Origin: Novosphingobium pokkalii
GTDB taxonomy: Bacteria > Pseudomonadota > Alphaproteobacteria > Sphingomonadales > Sphingomonadaceae
Reading direction: 5' to 3'
Assembly: GCF_014652855.1 (NCBI RefSeq)
Contig: NZ_BMZP01000001.1
Span: 331,140-395,139, forward strand
Length of the DNA: 64,000 nt
The translations under genes and the position numbers were made by a program. Positions 47,542 to 55,678 of the stretch are shown in pieces (the stretch's first letter is position 1; each line of letters opens with the position of its first letter). Below the pieces are notes generated by a model. It was not told the DNA's origin and made no database searches. It was given only the letters and a program-made list of their open reading frames with translations.

Positions 47542-49758
47542 TCAGTCCGTATCCGTCCAACGCAGCACCAAGGCCGCATCGGCCGGCAGCCGCGCTTCCA
47601 GGCGATTGCCTTGGGCGGTGAACGGCATGGCCTGCCCGTCTGCCGTGATCAACCGGGGTGCGAGCGTTGCTGTGAGGGTGCCGCCATGCTCGGGCACGAG
47701 AGCCAGCCGAGCTTGCGATCCCGCCGGTCCATCGATCCGCAAGGTCAGCGTATGCGCGTCGATCTGGTGCAAGGCGCGCACGAATACGTCGCACCACAGC
47801 AGGAACGGCACCCCGGGAATGCGACGAAACGCGCGCGTGGCATAAATCATGGCCGCTCCGCAGCCATAGATTTCCTGCCCGACCTGGCCGGCTTTCTGGC
47901 CGTCGGGATAGAGATCCTCCAGCGGGAAGTTGAGGTCGTGCTTGATGTAGCCGTTGCGGATGCCGTGATCGGCCACGCCGTCTTCGGGCAGAGCATCGGG
48001 ATAATAGAACCAGGCGCGATCGAGCGCATGGCGGCAGTATTCGCTCAGCAGCAGGCGCACCGACGGGATCAGGTCCGGCCCGCCGTAATCCAGATAGCGC
48101 TCGAACGCGGCAAAGCTGTCAAAGCATTCGTAAGCCGCCATGTAGGGCGCATCCTGCAAGCAGGTCACGCCCAGGAAATTGCGCCAGTGGCGCGACAGGC
48201 CGATCTCGCTCTGCCAGATCTGGCTGTTGTGGAAGAAGCTCGCGAGATAGACATAGCTTTGCTTGAGATAGTCCTTCCGCTCGGTGATCCGCCACAGCCG
48301 GATGCAGGCCGCCGCGCCCCAGGCGGTGAGATTGGCCTGGTAGTTCAATTCGAAACGCATGCCCTTCGCCGCATCGATGGCGCGCATCGCTTCGTCCACA
48401 TAGCGCCGGTCAAGCGTGAGTTCGAAGGCCTGGAGCATGACCCAGGCATAGATCCCGCCCACGTCGGTCTGCCCGCGTTGGTCCGCCTCTGCCACGGCCT
48501 GGATCACCGAGAAATCGCGGATGTCATAAAGGATCGGCCAACGGTAGGAAAAGTGCCGCGCGGCGCGGATGCCATAGTCGATCGTGGCGAGGAACAGGGC
48601 GCGCGCGTCCTGGTGCCCCGCAAGGGCCAGGTTCGCCAGATTGAGCATGGGATGATAGAGATACCAACTATCCACCGCGTTGGGGTTCTTGTCCTTGCCA
48701 ACATTGGGCAGATAGCGGCGTAGCGTACCGAGCGAGCGATCGTGAAACCCCTCAAGGCCGGCAAGGATCGCGCGCACCAATGGATGGCGCAGCCCCTGCC
48801 AACGCGCCCAGTCGTCCACCGCAGAGGCGATCGCCAGTTGCACCATGACGTCGGGATATTCGCTTGCCGTATAGGGATGGAAATAGGTGTGGCCAAAATG
48901 CTCGATCCGCGCTTCGGGTGCGTGCAGCAGGTCTTCGACGGTTGCGTCTGCCCGCGCCGGCCAGTTGCGAAATTCAGCCTGCGGCGGCGCAAGCCAGGGA
49001 TAGATCGCCCCGATCATGTCAAGAAACTGCCAGGCACTGTCGCCCTCGTCCCGCTGTGGATAGGCGCGCACCGCCAGGATGGTGTCGTAGAGCACCAGCG
49101 TTTGCCCCTGGCGCAGCACGGCCTGATCTGTTTCTGGATCGAGCGGCGGCGAATAGCCTAGTTCGGGCCAGTCGCAACGCACGGCGTTTTCAGGTTTTGA
49201 ACCCGTGGCGTTGAAATAGGGGTTCAGCGACGACAGGTTCTGCACATAGAGCACAGCGCCCATCTGCGGCCGATCGAGCGTGAAATAGAGCAGCCCGGTG
49301 TTCATCTTGCGCTGCTGCGCTTCAAGCGTGAAACCTTCAGCGTCGGGCTTCCCCTCCCGATCAAAGATCACCAGGTCGCGCGGCAACCGCCCCATGCGAA
49401 AATCGACAAGCGGCGTCACGTCATGGCGGATGCGCAGTTGCTCCAGGCCAAAGCCATCGCCAGCGACGTGAAGCGTGCCCTGCGCCATCGCCGAGCGCCA
49501 TGCAATCGCCGCAATCTGCCCCTCGCATGGCAATACCCGCGCGGTGGCGTCAGCGCCGAATACCGGGACACGCAAGGCCAGCCCACCATCCTCGCCGCGG
49601 CGCGCCACCATCCACAGCGCCCCGCAACCAAAGCGGACGGATATGTCCAGCCCGCCCTGCCGGGCCTGTGCCAACAGCAGGCCTGACCGGCCAACCAGGA
49701 TATCGCACGCCGATGCAACGGCCTCGGTCAATACGTCCGCGTGATCTTCAACTGCCAT
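47542..49758 (-). CDS. Large protein of unknown function, probable alpha/alpha-toroid glycosidase-like fold
   Basis: 738 residues, no signal peptide or membrane segment, GGGGAG 5 bases before ATG. Residues about 1-250 look beta-rich (DVTPLVDFRMGRLPRDLVIF, NTGLLYFTLDRPQMGAVLYV), residues 280-630 are helical with many Trp, Tyr and His (HFGHTYFHPYTASEYPDVMV, AVDSWYLYHPMLNLANLALA, ARHFSYRWPILYDIRDFSVI), and the last 100 are beta again (LTLRIDGPAGSQARLALVPE). This beta/helical-toroid/beta order recalls (alpha/alpha)6 glycosidases and lyases, but no family motif is identified. It is convergent with the ZIP gene, and the hydrolase gene lies upstream on the same strand. Confidence 0.8.
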   Translation of the reverse strand: MAVEDHADVLTEAVASACDILVGRSGLLLAQARQGGLDISVRFGCGALWMVARRGEDGGLALRVPVFGADATARVLPCEGQIAAIAWRSAMAQGTLHVAGDGFGLEQLRIRHDVTPLVDFRMGRLPRDLVIFDREGKPDAEGFTLEAQQRKMNTGLLYFTLDRPQMGAVLYVQNLSSLNPYFNATGSKPENAVRCDWPELGYSPPLDPETDQAVLRQGQTLVLYDTILAVRAYPQRDEGDSAWQFLDMIGAIYPWLAPPQAEFRNWPARADATVEDLLHAPEARIEHFGHTYFHPYTASEYPDVMVQLAIASAVDDWARWQGLRHPLVRAILAGLEGFHDRSLGTLRRYLPNVGKDKNPNAVDSWYLYHPMLNLANLALAGHQDARALFLATIDYGIRAARHFSYRWPILYDIRDFSVIQAVAEADQRGQTDVGGIYAWVMLQAFELTLDRRYVDEAMRAIDAAKGMRFELNYQANLTAWGAAACIRLWRITERKDYLKQSYVYLASFFHNSQIWQSEIGLSRHWRNFLGVTCLQDAPYMAAYECFDSFAAFERYLDYGGPDLIPSVRLLLSEYCRHALDRAWFYYPDALPEDGVADHGIRNGYIKHDLNFPLEDLYPDGQKAGQVGQEIYGCGAAMIYATRAFRRIPGVPFLLWCDVFVRALHQIDAHTLTLRIDGPAGSQARLALVPEHGGTLTATLAPRLITADGQAMPFTAQGNRLEARLPADAALVLRWTDTD

Positions 49759-49916
49759 GCCTGCTCCCCAAGCCGTCCACGCAGGCGGCTCGGCGAGAAC
49801 GTGACAGGCTGCACCCGGTTTCCTTTCGAAGACGACGGAAACTCAAATCATTTTACAGGCTTTTCATGGACTTGATAGGAAATCTTCATCCGAAGTTAGT
49901 ATATACCAAGCTGTGT

Positions 49917-51506
49917 TCAGTGAAGCGCGACGCCACCCTGCGGTCGTGCCTCGGCAAACGCCTGCACCAACCAGCCGACAACCAGGTTCACCAGGCGGGG
50001 CGAACCGGCATTGGGACCGAGCCGCGCAATCTCCTCTTCGCCGCCGGTCACTGCGCCTTCCTGGAACCAGTGGCTCAGGCCATCGAGCACGACGACGTTC
50101 CCACGTGGATTGTCTGCCAGCGCCAGGCGGGCCTGCGCCGCTTCATCGGCGGCGATCACCAGCGGATCCTTCGAGGCAAAGACCGCCAGGACGGGGCAGT
50201 GGATCGCGCGCAGGTCAGACGCCGAATGCAGCTTGTTCGCGCCCTGGGCTTCCTCGGTGTCGATCATCGCCAGCGCGCCTTCGGCCTGGGGTCGCGCAAA
50301 CCTGGCGGCCTCGAACCGCGCCACCACCGCCGCACGCAGGTTCGCAACGGTGGCCGCGTCCTTCCCGTCGATCCGTGCCTGAAGCAGCGTGATGACAGCA
50401 TCGATCGCCGCGGTCGCAACATCACGCGGGCGGCCGGCAGCCACCATCTGGTTGACCAGGGCGCGGCGCAGCGCCGGCAAGCCATCACCGACAGAGCCGG
50501 CCAGGGTGACGACCGCCGCAATGCCGGGATCGGCCGCCGCCACAGCCGGGGCGATCACGCCACCCTGGCTGTGACCGACCAGCGCAATGCGGCGCCCATC
50601 GATATCTGGCCGGCGGCGCATGGCGGCGACCGCTGCGGCCGCGTCAGCGCTCAACCGCGCGATATCTTCCTTGTAGACGCCGCTCGACTGGCCGACGCCG
50701 CGCTTGTCATACTCCAGCGCGGCGATGCCATGGGCGGTGAGATAGCGGATGATCTCGGGAAAGCCACCCCGGCCATTGGGACCATGCCCCTGGATCAGCA
50801 GGACCAGCGGAAAGGGCGCGCGGGCAGGCATGACCGGCAGATGCAGCGTGCCGGCGAGCATCACGCCGGTCTCTGACGGGATGCGGACATCTTCCACCAC
50901 CTGCGCCGGGCGAAACGCGGCAAAGGCCCGCATCGCCTTGGCGGCATCGGCCTTGCCGCGCTGGAACGCAACCGGCCCCAGACGCACATCGACACCGGCC
51001 AGGCCCAACGGCACGGACAGCGATTGCGGATTGGTCGCGATGTCAGGCGGCGCGATACCCTCGATCGTCACTGGCTGCCATTGCGGGGTCAGCATCACCT
51101 CCCGCGATGCGAAGCGGGCATAGCCAGGCGCCGATCCCTGAAAGCCGATCGTCACCCGCGTGTCGCGCGCGGCCCGCGCCCAGAACACGGCGGAAACAGG
51201 TTCTCCCGCCACAATCCCGTGCGGCAAGGGCATCGTGGCGCCACTCGACCAAGGCTCCACCGGCTTCGTGCCAGGTGAGACGATCACAACGCCACCGCCG
51301 GGCACGGCGGCATCGTGCTGGTAACTATAGGCTGTGCCATAGACAGCCCAGTCCTCCACTCCGACAACCGGCAGGGCAGCCCCCTGCTCTGTCGCCCGCG
51401 CGGTGGAAACAGATGCAGCCCAAAGCCGGTTGGCCCCGCCTGCATCCACCAGGCACAAGGCTGCCATCAGCAAGGCCATGCGCCTTGCCGCGATCCATTT
51501 CGTCAT
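49917..51506 (-). CDS. Exported alpha/beta hydrolase with N-terminal beta-sandwich domain
   Basis: 529-residue secreted esterase/peptidase-like protein. A signal peptide (MALLMAALCLVDAGGANRLWA) is followed by a jelly-roll-like domain (residues about 45-200: TAYSYQHDAAVPGGGVVIVS, VSAVFWARAARDTRVTIGFQ) and a serine hydrolase domain with oxyanion loop LLIQGHGPNGRGG, nucleophile Ser in GHSQGG, Asp in VFASKDPLV and His in GLSHWFQ. GGGAGAGGG precedes ATG. The substrate is unknown; this class includes peptidase S9-like esterases. Confidence 0.88.
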   Translation of the reverse strand: MTKWIAARRMALLMAALCLVDAGGANRLWAASVSTARATEQGAALPVVGVEDWAVYGTAYSYQHDAAVPGGGVVIVSPGTKPVEPWSSGATMPLPHGIVAGEPVSAVFWARAARDTRVTIGFQGSAPGYARFASREVMLTPQWQPVTIEGIAPPDIATNPQSLSVPLGLAGVDVRLGPVAFQRGKADAAKAMRAFAAFRPAQVVEDVRIPSETGVMLAGTLHLPVMPARAPFPLVLLIQGHGPNGRGGFPEIIRYLTAHGIAALEYDKRGVGQSSGVYKEDIARLSADAAAAVAAMRRRPDIDGRRIALVGHSQGGVIAPAVAAADPGIAAVVTLAGSVGDGLPALRRALVNQMVAAGRPRDVATAAIDAVITLLQARIDGKDAATVANLRAAVVARFEAARFARPQAEGALAMIDTEEAQGANKLHSASDLRAIHCPVLAVFASKDPLVIAADEAAQARLALADNPRGNVVVLDGLSHWFQEGAVTGGEEEIARLGPNAGSPRLVNLVVGWLVQAFAEARPQGGVALH

Positions 51507-51552
51507 ACCCTCTCCCGTATCGACAGGGGCCGGTCCGTGAGCGGCGCCTTTG

Positions 51553-52182
51553 CTAGATCAATTCCTCGCCGAGGCCTTTCGCCTGCCACGCAGCAAGCGC
51601 GGTTACGGCGGCACATTCGGCGGCGAGAATGAGGCAGGCTGGCGCCAGCGTGGCGAGGCTCAGCCCGGCGCAGGCCATGACGATCACCAGCGCCGTGATC
51701 GCCGCCGCCCCCAGCCTAGACGCCATCACCACGCGCGGCCAATCGCGATCAAGCACCCACCAGGCAAGCAGCCCATGGCAGGCGGCCAGCGCCAGCATCG
51801 GCGCGATCAGCGCAGGCGCAAGGCATTGCGTGCCCGGATCGAGCAGCGAGCGGAACGTGCCCTGCCCCCACAGAAAGCCGGCCGTCCCGGCGCTGGCCAT
51901 CACGAAAGGAAAGCCGGACATGGCCGCCTTGGCCAAGAGCACGCCAATGGGCAACAGAACACCCAGCGACAGCGCGTAGCTGGTCAGCGTGAAGCGGCCC
52001 TCGCCATGCCGGGGCAACATGCGCCAGGCGCCCAGCAGACAGCCACAGGCGAAACGCAAGGCTCGGCCATCGGCCTCTGCCACGGCGAATTCACCCTGCA
52101 TCGCCTGTGCCCATGGCCGGTTCTGCGCGCCCAGGCTGTGCATCGCCAGTGCCAGCACCACGCGGGAAAGCCTGCCCGTCAT
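51553..52182 (-). CDS. Membrane protein of unknown function, PadR-linked
   Basis: 209 residues with about five hydrophobic helices (LTSYALSLGVLLPIGVLLA, LAPALIAPMLALAACHGLLA, VVMASRLGAAAITALVIVM and LAPACLILAAECAAVTALAAW). The N-terminal cytoplasmic part contains AQAMQGEFAVAEADGRALRFA, similar to the MxxEFxx...R-rich start seen in membrane proteins paired with PadR regulators. The ATG overlaps the PadR stop (ATGA). Function unknown; regulation by the PadR partner is expected. Confidence 0.75.
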   Translation of the reverse strand: MTGRLSRVVLALAMHSLGAQNRPWAQAMQGEFAVAEADGRALRFACGCLLGAWRMLPRHGEGRFTLTSYALSLGVLLPIGVLLAKAAMSGFPFVMASAGTAGFLWGQGTFRSLLDPGTQCLAPALIAPMLALAACHGLLAWWVLDRDWPRVVMASRLGAAAITALVIVMACAGLSLATLAPACLILAAECAAVTALAAWQAKGLGEELI

Positions 52183-52481
52183 GCCGGCACCGCCGCGCCG
52201 CCGGGCGCGTCCTGCAGATCATTTTGCTGCCGTGCCAGAGCAAGGCCCGCCGCCGTGAGACGATAGGCATGGCGGGGCGGCCGTCCCGGCTGCTCTGGCT
52301 CGCGCCACTCGGCCTCGACCAGCCCCTGCTCCGTCATGCGCATCAGCAGCGGATAGATCGTGCCAGAGGCCAAGCCGGTTTCCTTCATCAGCTCGTACCC
52401 GTGCCACCAATCCGGAGTCCGCGCGCCAAGCGCGGCAAGCAGCGCGAGCATCTGGCGGGAAGGTCGACGATTCCGAGGCAT
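52179..52481 (-). CDS. PadR family transcriptional regulator
   Basis: 100-residue winged helix regulator: helix 1 MLALLAALGARTPDWWHGYEL, recognition segment LASGTIYPLLMRMTEQGLVE and wing EWREPEQPGRPPRHAYRLTAAG match the short PadR-s1 type. Start ATG 52481 is preferred; ATG 52496 would overlap the ACATATGT palindrome (52493-52500), a typical PadR half-site pair. It is operonic with the membrane protein gene downstream. Confidence 0.88.
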   Translation of the reverse strand: MPRNRRPSRQMLALLAALGARTPDWWHGYELMKETGLASGTIYPLLMRMTEQGLVEAEWREPEQPGRPPRHAYRLTAAGLALARQQNDLQDAPGGAAVPA

Positions 52482-52492
52482 GACTTTATTCA

Positions 52493-52500
52493 ACATATGT
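52493..52500. promoter_or_regulatory. ACATATGT palindrome upstream of padR
   Basis: An 8-bp perfect palindrome 12 bases upstream of ATG 52481, in an AT-rich leader. ATGT/ACAT arms are typical of PadR operators, though the full spacing pattern is not present. Confidence 0.3.
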
Positions 52501-52554
52501 AGATTTAAGAGTCAAGCCGCGTCGACCTGCCTCCTTTCCCGTGCATTTGCTGCC

Positions 52555-54204
52555 TTAGGAACCACTCATTTCGCCGGCCTGCGCGCGGATTTCGGCCTCC
52601 ATCATCTTGCGCATCTCGAACTTCTGCGCCTTGCCGGTGACGGTCATGGCAAAGCGCTCGACGATGCGGATATGCGCCGGCACCTTGAAGTGGGCGATGC
52701 GCCCCTGGCAATGCTGGCGCACGGCATCGGCCGCCAGCGTTTCGCCGGGGCGCGGGATGATCCAGGCGCAGACCGCCTCGCCAAACTTCTCGTCGGCCAC
52801 GCCAAACACCTGCGCATCCAGAACCTGGGGATGGGTCAGAAGGAATTCCTCGATCTCGCGCGGATAGATGTTCTCGCCACCGCGAATGATCATGTCCTTG
52901 ATCCGCCCGGTGATCCGCACATAGCCTTGCGCGTCCATCGTCGCGAGATCGCCCGAATGCATCCAGCCATCCGCGTCGATCGCTTCGGCCGTCTTGTGCG
53001 GATCGTCCCAATAGCCGGGCATCACCGCATAGCCACGCGAGCAGTATTCGCCCTGCACCCCGCGCGGCAGAGTCTCGCCGTCCGGGCCGATCACCTTGGC
53101 CTCGGCATGGGGATGCACCCGGCCCACGGTTTCCACCCGCTCGGCCAGGGGATCGTGCCGCGCGGTCTGGGTGGTCAGCGGGCTGGTCTCGGTCATGCCA
53201 TAACCGATGGTGACCTCGGTCATGTTGAGCCGCTCCATGACCGCGCGCATCACGCTGACCGGGCATGGCGAGCCGGCCATGATCCCGGTGCGCAGGGTCG
53301 AAACGTCATAATCCCCGGCGTCCAGTTCGGCGAGCACGCCGATGAACATCGTCGGCACGCCGTGCAGCCCGGTGCACCCTTCCGCGCTCACCGCTTCCAG
53401 CACGAGGCGCGGATCGAACGCCTCGCCGGGATAGACCATCGCCGCGCCACTGGTCGCCGCCGCCAGATTACCCAGCACCATGCCAAAGCAGTGGTAGAGC
53501 GGCACGGGGATGCACAGCCGGTCCTGCTCGCCCAGCCCCATGGCGCGGGCACTGAAGTACCCGTTGTTGAGGATGTTGCGATGCGTCAGCGTCGCGCCCT
53601 TGGGAAAGCCGGTGGTGCCGCTGGTGAACTGGATGTTGATCGGATCGTGCCGGTCAAGCATGGTATCGGCCTGTGCCAGACCGGCCCGATCCGGCGCCGC
53701 ACGCAGCGCATCCCACGGCAGGAAGCCTGCGAACGTCTCCTCACCCAGCGCCACCATGTGCTCAAGCATGGGCAGCCGCTGCGGCCCCAGTTCGCGCAGC
53801 ATCGCCACGTAATCGCTGCTCTTGAAACGCGGCGCCAGCACCAGCAGGCGGCAACCCACCTTGTTGAGCGCGTATTCCACCTCGCTGGTGCGATAGGCCG
53901 GGTTGATGGTCACCAGGATCGCGCCGATCCGCGCCGTGGCGAACTGGATCACCGCCCACTCCGCGCGGTTGGGCGCCCAGATGCCCACCCTGTCCCCCTT
54001 GCCGATGCCCAGCCGCAGCAGCCCGCTGGCCACGCTGTCGACTTCGGCGTCCAGCTCCGACCAGGTCCAGCGCAGGCTCTGGTGCCGCGACACCAGCGCC
54101 AGCCCATCGGGCCAGCGCTGGGCCGCCTGCCGCAGCGCTGCGCCGATGGTGTGCTCGATCAGGGGCTCGTCCACCGGCCCCTTGGCATACGATGGCGCAT
54201 TCAT
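52555..54204 (-). CDS. AMP-forming acyl-CoA synthetase / CoA ligase
   Basis: 549-residue adenylate-forming enzyme activating a carboxylic acid to its CoA thioester. The P-loop is FTSGTTGFPKG, the A5 motif is GYGMTETSP, A7 is DGWMHSGDLA, A8 is GRIKDMIIRGGENIYPREIE and the catalytic Lys lies in TVTGKAQKFEM. The overall pattern suits medium-chain or aryl acids. The ATG overlaps the aldehyde dehydrogenase stop (ATGA). As the last gene of the amine operon it should activate the acid formed by that dehydrogenase. Confidence 0.93.
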   Translation of the reverse strand: MNAPSYAKGPVDEPLIEHTIGAALRQAAQRWPDGLALVSRHQSLRWTWSELDAEVDSVASGLLRLGIGKGDRVGIWAPNRAEWAVIQFATARIGAILVTINPAYRTSEVEYALNKVGCRLLVLAPRFKSSDYVAMLRELGPQRLPMLEHMVALGEETFAGFLPWDALRAAPDRAGLAQADTMLDRHDPINIQFTSGTTGFPKGATLTHRNILNNGYFSARAMGLGEQDRLCIPVPLYHCFGMVLGNLAAATSGAAMVYPGEAFDPRLVLEAVSAEGCTGLHGVPTMFIGVLAELDAGDYDVSTLRTGIMAGSPCPVSVMRAVMERLNMTEVTIGYGMTETSPLTTQTARHDPLAERVETVGRVHPHAEAKVIGPDGETLPRGVQGEYCSRGYAVMPGYWDDPHKTAEAIDADGWMHSGDLATMDAQGYVRITGRIKDMIIRGGENIYPREIEEFLLTHPQVLDAQVFGVADEKFGEAVCAWIIPRPGETLAADAVRQHCQGRIAHFKVPAHIRIVERFAMTVTGKAQKFEMRKMMEAEIRAQAGEMSGS

Positions 54205-55604
54205 CGCTTGATGTTCACCACTTGCACCTGGGCATATTCGGCCAGGCCTTCCTCGCCCTGCTCCACCCCCAGGCCCGATTGCTTGAAACCGGCCATGGGA
54301 ATGTGCGGCCCGATCGCCAGGTGCTGGTTCACCCACACCTGTCCGCTCTCGATCCGCGCGGCGATGGCGGCAGCGCGGTCCACGTCGGCCGACCAAACCG
54401 AACCGCCCAGGCCATAGTCGCTGGCATTGGCGCGCGCGATCACGTCGTCCACGTCGTCGAACTTCACCAGCGGCAGGATCGGGCCGAACTGTTCCTCGTC
54501 CACGATCCGCATGCCGTCGGTCACGTCGCGCACGATCGTCGGCTGCACGAAATAGCCGGCGCGCTCCATCGCCGCGCCGCCGGCCACGATCACCCCATCG
54601 GCCCGCGCACTGTCGAGGAAGCCCTTGATCTTGTCGAACTGCATCGCGTTCTGGATCGGGCCGATCTGGGTGCCCTGCTCCAGCCCGTCGCCCACCACCG
54701 CCTCTTGCGCCAGGCGGGCGAGTTCGGCGGCCATGGCGTCATAGATGTCGGCGTGAACATAGGCGCGCTTGATCGCCAGGCAGACCTGCCCGCAATTGAG
54801 GAAGGCATTGGCAAAGATGGCCTTGGCCGTCTCGCGCACGTCCACGTCATCCAGAACGATCGCCGGATCGTTGCCGCCCAGTTCCAGCGTGACTCGCTTG
54901 AGCGTATCGGCCCCGCTCGCGGCAATGCGCTTGCCCGTCGCGGTCGATCCGGTGAAGCCGATCTTGGCGACATCCGGGTGCGCGGTCAGGTGCGGCCCCA
55001 GATCGTTGGCATCGGTGATCACGTTGACCACGCCGGCCGGAAACACCTGCGCGCAGACTTCACCCAGCAAGAGCGCGCTGGCCGGCGTGGTCGGCGCGGG
55101 CTTGAGCACGATGGCATTGCCCGCGAGCGTCGCTGGGCCGATCTTCCACAGCGCCACCAGCAAAGGGAAATTCCACGCGATGATGCCCACGACCACGCCC
55201 AGCGGCCGGTGCCTGACCACGATCTGCCCGGCGGCATCGTCCTGGATCACCCGGTCTTCCAGGCCCAGCGTGGCATAGTGGCGCAGAAACCCTTGCGTCC
55301 AGGCCACTTCGCCCTGCGCCTCGGGCAAGGGCTTGCCCTGTTCCTGCGTCAGCAGCCGGGCGAATTCATCGGCCCGCGCGCCGATCGCGTCGGCCAGGCG
55401 CAGCAGGGCTTGCTGCCGCTGCGCCAGCGGCGTGGCGCCCCAGGCCGGCTGGGCCGCCTTGGCCGCCGCGATCGCGGCATCGGCCTGCGCCACGCTGGCG
55501 CGCGGCACGGTCAGGAAAGGCTGGCCAGTGGCGGGGTTGATCACTTCCATCGTGGCATCGCCGGGCACCAATGCACCGCCGATCAACAGCTTGAAATCCG
55601 ACAT
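54201..55604 (-). CDS. NAD(P)-dependent aldehyde dehydrogenase
   Basis: 467-residue ALDH-superfamily enzyme oxidising an aldehyde to the acid. Cofactor region GIIAWNFPLL, general base Glu in TLELGGNDPAIV, nucleophile Cys in NCGQVCLAIKR and C-terminal EQFGPILPLVKFD are intact. The start at ATG 55604 has GGAGAGAG upstream; the longer frame is unlikely. It sits between the TBDR and CoA-ligase genes in the amine operon, so it probably takes the aldehyde from the TTQ dehydrogenase (medium-chain or aryl aldehyde). Confidence 0.93.
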   Translation of the reverse strand: MSDFKLLIGGALVPGDATMEVINPATGQPFLTVPRASVAQADAAIAAAKAAQPAWGATPLAQRQQALLRLADAIGARADEFARLLTQEQGKPLPEAQGEVAWTQGFLRHYATLGLEDRVIQDDAAGQIVVRHRPLGVVVGIIAWNFPLLVALWKIGPATLAGNAIVLKPAPTTPASALLLGEVCAQVFPAGVVNVITDANDLGPHLTAHPDVAKIGFTGSTATGKRIAASGADTLKRVTLELGGNDPAIVLDDVDVRETAKAIFANAFLNCGQVCLAIKRAYVHADIYDAMAAELARLAQEAVVGDGLEQGTQIGPIQNAMQFDKIKGFLDSARADGVIVAGGAAMERAGYFVQPTIVRDVTDGMRIVDEEQFGPILPLVKFDDVDDVIARANASDYGLGGSVWSADVDRAAAIAARIESGQVWVNQHLAIGPHIPMAGFKQSGLGVEQGEEGLAEYAQVQVVNIKR

Positions 55605-55678
55605 CTCTCTCTCCGTCATCGCGTGTCGCGTTGACCGGGCGGGTGCCTCTTTCGTCACCCGTCCCGGCCGATAGTCTA

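Noticed and set aside
52360-54417. 685-codon plus-strand frame opposite the CoA ligase
   Set aside because: Antisense to a complete AMP-forming enzyme with all motifs; no independent support.
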